Assembly: GCF_002269255.1 (NCBI RefSeq)
Contig: NZ_CP022823.1
Location: forward strand, 5,456,001-5,520,000
DNA from: Klebsiella quasivariicola
Lineage (GTDB): Bacteria; Pseudomonadota; Gammaproteobacteria; Enterobacterales; Enterobacteriaceae
Length of the DNA: 64,000 bases
Reading direction: 5' to 3'
Shown: positions 16,082 through 24,495 of the stretch, piece after piece
Position numbering within the stretch: position 1 is the stretch's first letter
Layout: each line of letters starts with the position of its first letter
Made by a program: the position numbers and the translations under genes
Notes under the pieces: model-generated
What the model saw: only the letters and a program-made list of their open reading frames with translations
Told to the model about the DNA's origin: nothing
Database searches by the model: none

Positions 16082-17455
16082 TTAAATTACCCGTGAGAAC
16101 TGCTGCATCCGGGCCTTTTGCCGTAGATAGGCATCAAAGCACATACAGATGTTGCGGATCAGCAGGCGGCCTTTCGCCGTTACCTGAATTGCCTTACTAT
16201 CCACCTCCACCAGCCCGTCATGCGCCAGCGGCGCCAGCAGCTTCAGGTCTTCCGCAAAATAAGACGCAAAATCCACGTCCCACTGCGCCTCGACCGCCGC
16301 GATATCCAGCCGGAAATTACAGATCAACGCCTTAATCACGTCGCGACGCAGACAGTCATCGCGGGTTAACGCGATCCCGCGCCACAGGGCGTTTCCTTGC
16401 TCAGCCACCTGCTGGTAGTACTGCTTGAGCTCTTTTTGGTTCTGGGCGTAGCTGTCGCCAATCATGCTGATCGCCGAAACGCCCATCCCCAGCAGATCGG
16501 TATCGCCCTGGGTGGTGTAACCCTGGAAATTGCGATGTAGAACGCCGTGACGTTGTGCGACAGCTAATTCATCATCAGGACGCGCGAAGTGGTCCATACC
16601 GATAAACTGATAACCTGCCGCCGTTAACGAGCCGATGGTCTCCTGCAGGATCTCCAGTTTCTGTTCAGCAGAGGGCAGATCGGCATCTTTAATCTTCCGC
16701 TGAGCGGCAAAGAGCGTGGGCAGATGCGCATAGTTGAACACGCTGAGGCGGTCAGGGTTAAGTTCCGCAACCTTTTGCAGGGTAAAGGCAAAGCTCTCCG
16801 GCGTTTGCTTCGGCAGGCCATAAATGAGGTCGATATTGGTCGAGGTAAATCCAATCTCCCGCGCATGGTTGAGCAAATCAAAGATGAACGCTTCGTCCTG
16901 CTCGCGGTTAACCAGACGCTGAACCTCTTTATTGAAGTCCTGCACGCCCATACTCAGGCGGTTGAACCCTTCAGTGCGTAAATGATCGAGGACATCCAGT
17001 TCGATTTCACGCGGATCGACCTCAATGGAGATCTCAGCTTCCGCGCTGAAATGGAAGTGGCTCCGCAACAGGGCCATCAGACGACTGATTTGCGCCTTAT
17101 TAAGATAGGTTGGCGTGCCACCCCCCCAGTGCAATTGCTTAACCTGACGGTTAGCAAACAGTGGCGCGCGGTGAATAATTTCCTGTTCAAGGACATCAAG
17201 ATACTGATCGGCCTTATGCTGCTGGCGGGTGACTATCTTATTGCAGCCGCAGAAATAACACAGCTTATGGCAAAACGGGATATGCACGTACAGCGACAGG
17301 GGACGCTGTGGGTATCGAGCCACAGCGGCATCGAATTCCGCCGCGCCGAATTGCGGTGAAAACTCCAGCGCGGTGGGATACGAGGTATAGCGCGGCCCGG
17401 AATAGTTATATTTCTGGATCAGGGCCAGATCCCAGTCGATTATCTGCTCAGACAT
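16082..17455 (-). CDS. hemN: Oxygen-independent coproporphyrinogen III oxidase
   Basis: HemN is a radical-SAM enzyme that decarboxylates coproporphyrinogen III to protoporphyrinogen IX in heme synthesis without oxygen. The protein has 457 residues. The radical-SAM cluster motif is HIPFCHKLCYFCGC (Cys about 62, 66, 69), followed by the SAM-binding GGGTP. I chose ATG 17455 with GGAAGGAG just upstream; a longer frame to 17539 has no support and E. coli HemN has the same length. It is the last gene of a tight leftward set yihI-small ORF-hemN. Confidence 0.97.
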   Translation of the reverse strand: MSEQIIDWDLALIQKYNYSGPRYTSYPTALEFSPQFGAAEFDAAVARYPQRPLSLYVHIPFCHKLCYFCGCNKIVTRQQHKADQYLDVLEQEIIHRAPLFANRQVKQLHWGGGTPTYLNKAQISRLMALLRSHFHFSAEAEISIEVDPREIELDVLDHLRTEGFNRLSMGVQDFNKEVQRLVNREQDEAFIFDLLNHAREIGFTSTNIDLIYGLPKQTPESFAFTLQKVAELNPDRLSVFNYAHLPTLFAAQRKIKDADLPSAEQKLEILQETIGSLTAAGYQFIGMDHFARPDDELAVAQRHGVLHRNFQGYTTQGDTDLLGMGVSAISMIGDSYAQNQKELKQYYQQVAEQGNALWRGIALTRDDCLRRDVIKALICNFRLDIAAVEAQWDVDFASYFAEDLKLLAPLAHDGLVEVDSKAIQVTAKGRLLIRNICMCFDAYLRQKARMQQFSRVI

Positions 17456-17457
17456 GC

Positions 17458-17640
17458 TCACTCCTTCCGATGGTGCCGCCGACGGGTACGCCGTCCCGGC
17501 CCTACCGCACCGCGGGTCATGAGCCGGTTGCGCAGCCATTTCTGACGCCGCGACAACCGTCGTAGTTTAACGAATAACCACAGCAGATAACATATAACCA
17601 GAAGGGTTATAAGCAGTACCGGGAATCCGATGGGATGCAA
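17458..17640 (-). CDS. Hypothetical 60-residue membrane protein
   Basis: This is an unrecognised small ORF packed between yihI and hemN. It begins with TTG 3 bases after the yihI stop and ends 2 bases before the hemN ATG, so the hemN Shine-Dalgarno lies in its last codons. Residues about 4-24 (GFPVLLITLLVICYLLWLFV) form one membrane helix. The rest is very basic (KLRRLSRRQKW, RRTRRRHHRKE), predicting the tail in the cytoplasm. An AAGGGTGG stretch is about 11 bases before the TTG. Compact spacing and sensible topology favour a real gene; the rare start codon and lack of a known family are against. Function unknown. Confidence 0.5.
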   Translation of the reverse strand: MHPIGFPVLLITLLVICYLLWLFVKLRRLSRRQKWLRNRLMTRGAVGPGRRTRRRHHRKE

Positions 17641-17643
17641 ATG

Positions 17644-18150
17644 TTAGTTTCCACCCTTCAGCAGACGCATCATATCTTCCTGCCGCTCTTCCTCTTCTTC
17701 ATCTTCGTCATCGTAAGAGAGGCCGAGCTGTTGCATCAGCTCATCAATGCGATCCAGTTTGGCATCCACCCAGCTCTGCTCTTCAGCATTCAGGGTGCCG
17801 CCCTCTTCCAGACGTTCCAGTAGCGCGTCCAGGCGCTCATCATTCTCCAGCAACTCCAGCTCAGCCTGCGGTGAAAGCATAGGTTTCTCGCTCTTTGGTT
17901 TATGCTGCTTGGGAGCTGGGGTGCTGCTTTCGCTCACGCCCAGCGGGATCGGTTTTTTGCTGCCAACGCGCGGATCTTGCGCCTGACGCTGTTTTTTACC
18001 CGCTGAAGCCGCATCGCCGCCGTTCGCGCGACTTCCAGCCGCGTGGCCACGATGTTTCTTCTGCCGTTTGCGATCGCGAGCTTCCTGATTTAACTCTTCA
18101 CGCGACTTGCGGCCGGATTTGCCACGGGTGGCGGATGTCGGTTTTTTCAT
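17644..18150 (-). CDS. yihI: Der GTPase-activating protein YihI
   Basis: YihI stimulates the GTPase Der (EngA) and so tunes 50S subunit assembly. This 168-residue protein has the usual layout: a very basic, disordered N-terminal half (SGRKSREELNQEARDRKRQKKHRG) and an acidic helical C-terminal half (LELLENDERLDALLERLEEGG, then an acidic DDEDEEEEERQED tail). It lies downstream of csrC and is followed at once by the small membrane ORF and hemN. Confidence 0.93.
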   Translation of the reverse strand: MKKPTSATRGKSGRKSREELNQEARDRKRQKKHRGHAAGSRANGGDAASAGKKQRQAQDPRVGSKKPIPLGVSESSTPAPKQHKPKSEKPMLSPQAELELLENDERLDALLERLEEGGTLNAEEQSWVDAKLDRIDELMQQLGLSYDDEDEEEEERQEDMMRLLKGGN

Positions 18151-18218
18151 GGTGTGTAATCTTCAGACAGTATTATTCAGTATAGAATTGAGGCGGAATC
18201 TAGCAGAAAGCAAGCAAA

Positions 18219-18458
18219 GAAAAAAGGCGACAGATTACTCTGTCGCCTTTTTCCTCACTGACCACCCTTTACGGGCTCTTCTTTCCCTGTTCGCTAACGA
18301 CTTACCCTGTCTTTCCCTTAGCGTCCAACTATCCTTGTTACTTCCTTTTCCCTTCGAAACGTCTCCAAGACGCGCGTCATCCTGACAATCCTGTGGTCTT
18401 CGCCTCCTGGCGCTTCCTGACTCCTCGTCCTGAGTCCTAATCCTTTCAGCATCCCCGC
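18219..18458 (-). ncRNA. csrC: CsrC small RNA
   Basis: CsrC sequesters the RNA-binding regulator CsrA. The RNA is read leftward between engB and yihI, the E. coli position. The minus strand has about 17 GGA motifs in 200 bases, many in CAGGA or AGGA contexts and in hairpin loops (for example GCGCCAGGAGGCG), as CsrA sponges require. It ends in a terminator nearly identical to E. coli csrC. The 5' end is estimated from a TAATAC -10-like box at 18465-18470. Its many GGA motifs and lack of long ORFs exclude a coding gene. Confidence 0.9.
18220..18252 (-). terminator. csrC terminator
   Basis: A 14-bp perfect stem (18221-18234 with 18239-18252, loop TTAC) has A and T runs on opposite ends, so it can terminate on both strands. 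The remaining space to engB (18459-18733) is AT-rich with a TATAAT at 18693-18698 that may serve engB. Confidence 0.9.
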
Positions 18459-18733
18459 CGTTGTGTATTACTTTACCTTGCTGACAAAAATCGACAACCA
18501 GTCTGGCCGTTAAAAATCCATTTTCAGATTTCTCTATTTTTATAATGTATTTATTTTCAGTAGGTTAATTGCAATTGGTCTCATTTTTCTCAGGTATGTC
18601 CTATACGAAGAATAGCCAATGTCTCACAAAGCGTATGGTTTTTACTTACAGAACCAGCGTGCGGTAAAAACAGCCTTTTTCTGCTGTTCAGGTATAATCC
18701 CTGCCATAGCCTGTTTTAACGGAGACGACCGTC

Positions 18734-19366
18734 TTGACCAACTGGAATTATCAACTGACGCACTTTGTCACTAGCGCGCCAGATATCCGCCATCTTCCTG
18801 CCGATACTGGTATTGAAGTGGCGTTCGCCGGCCGCTCCAATGCGGGAAAATCCAGCGCGCTGAATACGCTGACCAACCAGAAAAACCTGGCGCGCACCTC
18901 CAAAACCCCCGGACGTACGCAGCTGATTAACCTGTTCGAAGTCGCCGAAGGCAAACGCCTGGTCGACCTGCCCGGCTATGGTTATGCGCAAGTCCCGGAA
19001 GAGATGAAGATTAAATGGCAGCGCGCGCTGGGGGAATACCTGGAAAAACGTCTGTGCCTGAAGGGCCTGGTGGTCCTGATGGACATTCGCCATCCGCTTA
19101 AAGATCTCGATCAGCAGATGATCGAATGGGCGGTAGAGAGCGATATTCAGGTGCTGGTGCTGCTGACCAAAGCCGATAAGCTCGCCAGTGGCGCGCGTAA
19201 AGCGCAAGTGAATATGGTGCGAGAAGCGGTACTGGCCTTCAATGGCGATGTCCAGGTTGAACCCTTCTCTTCGCTGAAAAAATCTGGCGTGGATAAGCTG
19301 CGACAGAAGCTGGATAGCTGGTTTAACGAAATCCCGCCGCAAGAAGCTGTCGAAGACGCAGAGTAA
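18734..19366 (+). CDS. engB: Ribosome biogenesis GTPase EngB (YsxC)
   Basis: EngB is an essential GTPase for 50S maturation. It has 210 residues with all G motifs: GRSNAGKSS (about 34-42), the switch threonine region in KTPGRTQ, DLPGYGY (about 79), TKAD (about 147) and SSLKK (about 180). The start is TTG at 18734, as in E. coli yihA; the first conserved residues MTNWNYQ follow it directly and no ATG fits. It is divergent from csrC. Confidence 0.96.
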   Translation: MTNWNYQLTHFVTSAPDIRHLPADTGIEVAFAGRSNAGKSSALNTLTNQKNLARTSKTPGRTQLINLFEVAEGKRLVDLPGYGYAQVPEEMKIKWQRALGEYLEKRLCLKGLVVLMDIRHPLKDLDQQMIEWAVESDIQVLVLLTKADKLASGARKAQVNMVREAVLAFNGDVQVEPFSSLKKSGVDKLRQKLDSWFNEIPPQEAVEDAE

Positions 19367-19376
19367 CCCCGCTTTT

Positions 19377-19408
19377 TCCGGATAACGGCGCTTAGCGCCC
19401 TATCCGGA
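19377..19408. repeat. REP-like unit after engB
   Basis: The inverted repeat TCCGGATA ... TATCCGGA encloses a second dyad GGCGCTTAGCGCC. This is the shape of enterobacterial REP/PU elements and lies in the 3' flank of engB, where such elements stabilise mRNA or bind gyrase. Confidence 0.7.
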
Positions 19409-19456
19409 CGTTCATACTACGCAGTTTTAACTGTGTAAAACTTTTCTTTCGCGCAA

Positions 19457-19565
19457 TAAAAAACGCCCCGGTCATAAATGACCGGGGCGGCTAAAATATT
19501 CAGCCAAATCCGATTACGTGAAGTAAAAGGTCTGAAAGATAGAACATCTTACCTCTGTACCCTAC
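19457..19565 (-). ncRNA. spf: Spot 42 sRNA
   Basis: Spot 42 is an Hfq-dependent sRNA repressing secondary carbon metabolism genes when cAMP-CRP is low. The 109-base RNA starts GUAGGGUACAGAGGUAAGAU and is identical to remembered E. coli spf through its unstructured regions. The terminator arm CGCCCCGGTCA with loop changes differs slightly from E. coli. It lies downstream of polA as usual. A TAAAGT -10-like box precedes the start; 19566-19712 holds this promoter and no gene. Confidence 0.97.
19500..19547 (-). CDS. spfP: SpfP, 15-residue peptide inside Spot 42
   Basis: E. coli Spot 42 also encodes a 15-residue peptide, SpfP, reported to block CRP-dependent activation. Here the same ORF is intact: MFYLSDLLLHVIGFG, with GAGGTAAG immediately before ATG acting as Shine-Dalgarno. 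It is read within the spf RNA. The function is carried over from E. coli. Confidence 0.75.
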   Translation of the reverse strand: MFYLSDLLLHVIGFG

Positions 19566-19712
19566 GCGAATAACTTTACTCTTCTTTCGCTCACGGATAA
19601 AGCATTTTTTGTAGTTTTTTTTCACTATTTACATAGCAAATTCAAATGATCCTCACAAAACTCTATAAGTTATGTTGCTTACTTACAGAAAATCGCTTTG
19701 TACTTTGTATAC

Positions 19713-22499
19713 TTAGTGCGCTTGATCCCAATTTTCGCCGCTGCCCACTTCCACCAGCAACGGTACCGCCAGGGTGGTACTGTTCTCCATCAGTTCATGG
19801 ATCTTCTTCGATACAGCATCAAGCTCATCCTTATGGACTTCAAAGACCAGTTCATCGTGAACCTGCATGATCATCCGCACGCGAGGTTGCTCCTTCCGCA
19901 GCCATTCATCAACAGCAATCATCGCCCGCTTGATAATGTCCGCTGCCGTCCCCTGCATTGGGGCGTTGATCGCCGCACGTTCCGCTCCAGCGCGACGGGC
20001 ACCATTGCTGGATTTAATATCCGGCAGATAGAGTCGACGGCCATCCAGCGTTTCAACATACCCTTGCTCTTTCGCCTGAACGCGGGTGCGCTCCATATAC
20101 TCCAGGACGCCCGGGTAACGCTCGAAATAAAGATCCATGTACTTCTGCGCTTCCTTACGCGGAATGTTCAGCTGGCGGGCCAGGCCGAAGGCGCTCATGC
20201 CATAGATCAGACCGAAGTTGATAGCTTTCGCACTGCGGCGCTGTTCGCTGCTGACGCTGTCCAGCGGTAAGCCAAACACTTCAGCCGCCGTCGCCCGGTG
20301 AATATCCTTACCTTCAGCAAAGGCGGTCAGCAGGCCTTTATCTCGTGACAGGTGCGCCATAATACGCAGTTCGATTTGCGAGTAGTCCGCTGAGACAATG
20401 ACGTAATCTTCCGGCGCGATAAACGCCTGGCGAATACGTCGCCCTTCTTCGTTACGCACCGGAATATTTTGCAGGTTGGGATCGGTAGACGACAAACGGC
20501 CGGTAGCGGTAACCGCCTGATGATAGGAGGTATGCACTCGGCCCGTTTTAGGGTTAATCATCAGCGGCAGTTTATCGGTATAGGTGGACTTCAGCTTCGC
20601 CAACCCGCGGTACTCCAGAATCACTTTCGGCAACGGATAATCCAACGCCAGCTCTTCCAGCACCTCTTCAGAGGTGGACGGCGCGCCGCCCGGCGTTTTC
20701 TTCAGCGGCTTGATGCCCTGTTTTTCAAACAAGATCGTTTGCAGCTGTTTGGTGGAGGAGAGATTAAACGCTTCCCCGGCAATCTCATGCGCGCGCTGTT
20801 CCAGCTCTACCAGACGCTGAGCGATCTCCTGCGAATGCGCATGCAGCACGGCAGGGTCTATTTTCACGCCGTTGCGCTCAACCCGAGACAGCACCGGCAC
20901 CAGCGGCATTTCGATATGCTTAAAGATATTCAGCGGACCTTCATGCTGCTGCAGCTTCGGCCACATCTTCAGATGCAGCTGGAGCGTGACGTCGGCGTCT
21001 TCCGCCGCGTAGCGACCAGCCTCTTCCAGCGCAATCTGGTTAAAGGTGAGCTGATTCTTACCCTTGCCGGCAATTTCTTCAAAGGTAATGGTTTTATGCT
21101 TCAGCCAGCGATCGGAAAGGCTGTCCATATCATGACGGCCCGCCACGCTGTCGAGGATGTAAGACTCCAGCATGGTATCGAATGCAATCCCGCGCAGCTC
21201 AATGTCGTAATTGGCCAAAATACCGCGATCGTATTTGAGATTTTGCCCGACCTTGAGCAGCTTCTCATCCTCCAGCAGCGGTTTAAGCAGCGCCAGCACA
21301 CGCTCGCGAGGGATCTGATCCGGCGCATCAAGATAATCATGCGCCACCGGAACATAGGCGGCCACACCCGGCTCAACCGCGAATGAAAGGCCGACCATAT
21401 TGGCGGAGATATTATCCAGGCTGTCGGTTTCCGTATCAAAGGCAAAAAGCGGCGCCTGCTTGAGCTTATCGATCCAGCTGAGCAGCGTGGCCTCATCAAG
21501 AATAGTGACATAATGCTCTGCTGAAAGGGCGGTGGCCGGTTCAACGTCTTCTGCTTGTGCCGCTGCAGGCTCTGCAGGTTTCGCAGCCGGTTTGCCGCCC
21601 TTCGCCTGTAGCCATTTCCCGGCCTCAACGTCGGTTGTCCAGCGCTTAAACTCATACTGTCTGAACAGCGCCAGCAAATCGTCAGCCGCCGGCGGCTGCA
21701 CCTCCAGCTCTTCGCACGTGAGCTCCAGCTCGACATCGGTTTTAATGGTCGCCAGCTGATAAGAGAGATAAGCCACATCCTTGTTCTGCTCCAGCTTCGC
21801 CGCCATCGTTTTCGCGCCACGGAAGCTCAGTTCAGCAATTTTCTCCGGTTCCGCATACAGCGTATCGAGGCCACCAAGGCCTTGCAGCAGCGCCTGGGCA
21901 GTCTTTTCGCCCACGCCTGGTACGCCGGGAATGTTATCTGACGAGTCACCCATCAGCGCCAGGAAATCAATAATCAGCTCCGGCGGAACGCCATATTTGG
22001 TGACCACCTCATCAGGTCCAAGGATGGTGTTGGTCATGGTATTGATCAGGGTGATCCCCGGCGTCACCAGCTGGGCCATGTCTTTATCACCGGTGCTGAT
22101 CAGCACCGGACGTCCCGCCCTTTCCGCTTCCCGCGCCAGGGTGCCAATCACATCGTCAGCCTCAACGCCCGGGACCGCCATCAGCGGTAACCCCATCGCT
22201 TTCACCATCTTATGCAACGGTTCGATCTGCGCACGCAGATCGTCCGGCATCGGCGGACGGTGAGATTTGTAGTGTTCGAACAATTCATCACGGAAGGTTT
22301 TCCCTTTCGCATCAAAGACCACGACGGCGTGGGTTGGTTGATACTGCAGGATCAAACTGCGCAGCATATTGAGTACGCCGTACATAGCCCCGGTCGGCTC
22401 CCCTGCGCTGTTAGTTAGCGGCGGAAACGCATGATATGCGCGATAAAGATAGGAGGAGCCGTCAACGAGGATGAGAGGGTTTTCTGGGATCTGAACCAT
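19713..22499 (-). CDS. polA: DNA polymerase I
   Basis: Pol I removes RNA primers and fills gaps in replication and repair. It has 928 residues as in E. coli. Residues 1-323 are the 5'-3' exonuclease domain (LVDGSSYLYRAYHAF; ISTGDKDMAQLV; FLALMGDSSDNIPGV). About 324-517 are the 3'-5' proofreading domain with FDTETDSLD. The polymerase domain holds motif A SADYSQIELR, motif B RRSAKAINFGLIYG and motif C VHDELVF. All catalytic aspartates are present. It is divergent from yihG. Confidence 0.99.
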   Translation of the reverse strand: MVQIPENPLILVDGSSYLYRAYHAFPPLTNSAGEPTGAMYGVLNMLRSLILQYQPTHAVVVFDAKGKTFRDELFEHYKSHRPPMPDDLRAQIEPLHKMVKAMGLPLMAVPGVEADDVIGTLAREAERAGRPVLISTGDKDMAQLVTPGITLINTMTNTILGPDEVVTKYGVPPELIIDFLALMGDSSDNIPGVPGVGEKTAQALLQGLGGLDTLYAEPEKIAELSFRGAKTMAAKLEQNKDVAYLSYQLATIKTDVELELTCEELEVQPPAADDLLALFRQYEFKRWTTDVEAGKWLQAKGGKPAAKPAEPAAAQAEDVEPATALSAEHYVTILDEATLLSWIDKLKQAPLFAFDTETDSLDNISANMVGLSFAVEPGVAAYVPVAHDYLDAPDQIPRERVLALLKPLLEDEKLLKVGQNLKYDRGILANYDIELRGIAFDTMLESYILDSVAGRHDMDSLSDRWLKHKTITFEEIAGKGKNQLTFNQIALEEAGRYAAEDADVTLQLHLKMWPKLQQHEGPLNIFKHIEMPLVPVLSRVERNGVKIDPAVLHAHSQEIAQRLVELEQRAHEIAGEAFNLSSTKQLQTILFEKQGIKPLKKTPGGAPSTSEEVLEELALDYPLPKVILEYRGLAKLKSTYTDKLPLMINPKTGRVHTSYHQAVTATGRLSSTDPNLQNIPVRNEEGRRIRQAFIAPEDYVIVSADYSQIELRIMAHLSRDKGLLTAFAEGKDIHRATAAEVFGLPLDSVSSEQRRSAKAINFGLIYGMSAFGLARQLNIPRKEAQKYMDLYFERYPGVLEYMERTRVQAKEQGYVETLDGRRLYLPDIKSSNGARRAGAERAAINAPMQGTAADIIKRAMIAVDEWLRKEQPRVRMIMQVHDELVFEVHKDELDAVSKKIHELMENSTTLAVPLLVEVGSGENWDQAH

Positions 22500-22895
22500 A
22501 ATTTCCGTGCCTGTTTATCAGATTATGGGTAAAGGATGCCACAGACGGGCATAAAATCCTGAATTTTTCCCGCAATTCGCGGAAAAGATTCCATGATCGT
22601 CGCGATCGCATGACAACTTTGCTTGTGGATAACTTTGTGTATAGTTTTACAGCGTCAGCTTATCCGCCCCTGAAAATAAATGAATAAATACTATTAATCT
22701 TTATATATCAGTTAATTAAAAACAGATCGACGGTCCTGGCATCCATTTGATGACCCAATGCTCCATGTGGATAGAAGATCCTTGTTTTTTTCTGTTCTGT
22801 TAAGACCCGTCATTTGCCGCGTTTTCTGGTAAAATCAGCCTCTTGCGCGGCTTAAAGGCGCTCTTTGTTAGCCTAACTTTCTGAATAAATTAACT
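22500..22895. other. polA-yihG divergent intergenic region
   Basis: This 396-base AT-rich stretch has no gene. It contains a perfect DnaA box (see 22624-22632) and, near 22830-22835, a TAAAAT that may be a -10 box for yihG. It should hold the promoters of both divergent genes, but I cannot place them firmly. Confidence 0.5.
22624..22632 (-). promoter_or_regulatory. Perfect DnaA box upstream of polA
   Basis: TGTGGATAA, the reverse of TTATCCACA, lies 125 bases upstream of the polA start. It is identical in sequence to oriC boxes R1 and R4. Binding by DnaA is likely; a role in polA or yihG control is an inference. Confidence 0.6.
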
Positions 22896-23795
22896 ATGTC
22901 GAGATTACTCGCTGCGATAACACTTCCGCTGAGTATCGCCTTAACCATCTTAGTCACCATTATCTGCTCTGTACCGATCATCGTCGCCGGGCTGATTAAA
23001 CTGCTGGTCCCTATTCCTGCGGTATGGCGCTCTATATCCGTTTTTTGCAATTTTATGATGTACTGCTGGTGCGAAGGGCTGGCGCTGCTGTTACATCTCA
23101 ATCCCTGGATTAAATGGGACGTCCAGGGGCTGGAAGGCTTGAACAAAAAAAACTGGTATCTGCTGATCAGCAACCACCACAGTTGGGCAGATATCGTGGT
23201 GCTGTGTGTGCTCTTTCGCAAACACATTCCGATGAACAAGTATTTCCTTAAACAACAGCTGGCGTGGGTACCGTTTATCGGGCTCGCCTGCTGGGCGCTG
23301 GATATGCCCTTTATGCGCCGCTATTCGCGCAGCTATCTGATTCGTCATCCGGAGCGCCGTGGTAAAGATGTCGAAACCACCCGTCGTTCCTGTGAGAAAT
23401 TCCGTTCGCATCCAACAACTATCGTCAATTTCGTAGAAGGCTCGCGTTTTACCGAAGAAAAAAAGCGCGAAACGCGCTCTCCTTACCACAATCTTTTACC
23501 GCCGAAAGCCGCTGGTATCGCCATGGCGCTCAACGTACTCGGTTCGCAGTTCGATAAACTGCTGAACGTCACGCTGTGTTACCCGGAGAATAATACAAGA
23601 CCGTTTTACGATATGTTAAGCGGCCGCCTGACGCGCATTGTAGTACGTATCAATCTGATCCCTATTGGTGAAGAGCTGCACGGCGATTACGTTAACGATA
23701 AGAACTTTAAGCGTAGTTTTCAGCGCTGGTTGAATGGGCTTTGGGAAGAGAAAGACCGACAGTTGACGGAGATTATGCGGGATAAAGGAAAGTAG
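22896..23795 (+). CDS. yihG: YihG acyltransferase-like membrane protein
   Basis: This is a 299-residue inner-membrane protein with an N-terminal hydrophobic segment (residues about 8-35) and a PlsC-type acyltransferase domain. The catalytic block is NHHSWADIVVL (NHX4D, about residue 91). A second block is NFVEGSRFTEEKK (about 178). It is probably a lysophospholipid acyltransferase; in E. coli YihG has been linked to lysophosphatidic acid acylation. E. coli yihF, which lies between yihG and dsbA there, is absent here. Confidence 0.92.
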   Translation: MSRLLAAITLPLSIALTILVTIICSVPIIVAGLIKLLVPIPAVWRSISVFCNFMMYCWCEGLALLLHLNPWIKWDVQGLEGLNKKNWYLLISNHHSWADIVVLCVLFRKHIPMNKYFLKQQLAWVPFIGLACWALDMPFMRRYSRSYLIRHPERRGKDVETTRRSCEKFRSHPTTIVNFVEGSRFTEEKKRETRSPYHNLLPPKAAGIAMALNVLGSQFDKLLNVTLCYPENNTRPFYDMLSGRLTRIVVRINLIPIGEELHGDYVNDKNFKRSFQRWLNGLWEEKDRQLTEIMRDKGK

Positions 23796-23819
23796 CCATT
23801 GCAAATGCAGGTAAAGTAA

Positions 23820-23846
23820 CGCCGGTCAGTGACCGGCGTTTTTTTT
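23820..23846 (+). terminator. Terminator of yihG
   Basis: An inverted repeat CGCCGGTCAGTGACCGGCG is followed by eight T residues. It lies 24 bases past yihG and touches the dsbA stop, so it may also help end leftward dsbA transcripts. Confidence 0.9.
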
Positions 23847-24468
23847 ATTTCTTCTCAACCAGTTGCTTCACGGTATCCGCATACTGAGCGACGAAGACAT
23901 CCATATTGCTGGTGTCCATCCCCTGCGGGTTCAGCTGGTATTTACCATTAACATACATAGCCGGTACCCCCTGCAACTGCAGATCGGCTGCCGCTTTCTC
24001 TTGCTGAGCGACCAGAGATTTCACCACGAAGCTGTTCCATGCGGCATCGTAGTCTTCTCCTTTCACACCCGCATCAACGAATACTTTACGAATGTCGGCC
24101 ACGCTCTGCACGGTCTGGGTTTTCTGCACGGCTTCGAACATCGGCGCAGTAATTTTATCTTCAACGCCCAGCGCGACGGCCACCGCCCATGCCTGCGTCA
24201 GATCCTTGCCCAGAGGGCCCAGGAACTCAACGTGGTATTTGGTCATTTTGGTGCCTTCCGGCAGTTTCTGCCGCACACTGTCAGAGACATGCAGTACTTC
24301 TTCAAACTGGTAGCAGTGCGGGCAGTAGAATGAAAAGAACTCGAGCACCTGCGGCTCGCCAGCAACCGGCTTATCAAGGGTGATGTACTGCTTGCCGTCG
24401 GTGATCTGGGCAGCGGATGCACTAAAAGCCAGAATCATACCAGCCAGCGCCAGCCAAACTTTTTTCAT
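23845..24468 (-). CDS. dsbA: Periplasmic disulfide oxidoreductase DsbA
   Basis: DsbA introduces disulfide bonds into exported proteins and is reoxidised by DsbB. It has 207 residues with a signal peptide (MKKVWLALAGMILAFSASA, cleaved before AQI). The active site CPHC is in FYCPHCYQF (about residue 49), and the cis-proline loop is GVPAMYV. It sits 27 bases downstream of srkA, with which it is co-transcribed in E. coli, where Cpx drives the srkA-dsbA unit. Confidence 0.98.
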   Translation of the reverse strand: MKKVWLALAGMILAFSASAAQITDGKQYITLDKPVAGEPQVLEFFSFYCPHCYQFEEVLHVSDSVRQKLPEGTKMTKYHVEFLGPLGKDLTQAWAVAVALGVEDKITAPMFEAVQKTQTVQSVADIRKVFVDAGVKGEDYDAAWNSFVVKSLVAQQEKAAADLQLQGVPAMYVNGKYQLNPQGMDTSNMDVFVAQYADTVKQLVEKK

Positions 24469-24495
24469 GATTTACTCTCTCCTGGATATATCACA

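Noticed and set aside
17456..17539. A 28-codon N-terminal extension of hemN
   Set aside because: It overlaps the small membrane ORF; ATG 17455 has GGAAGGAG and matches the known protein length.
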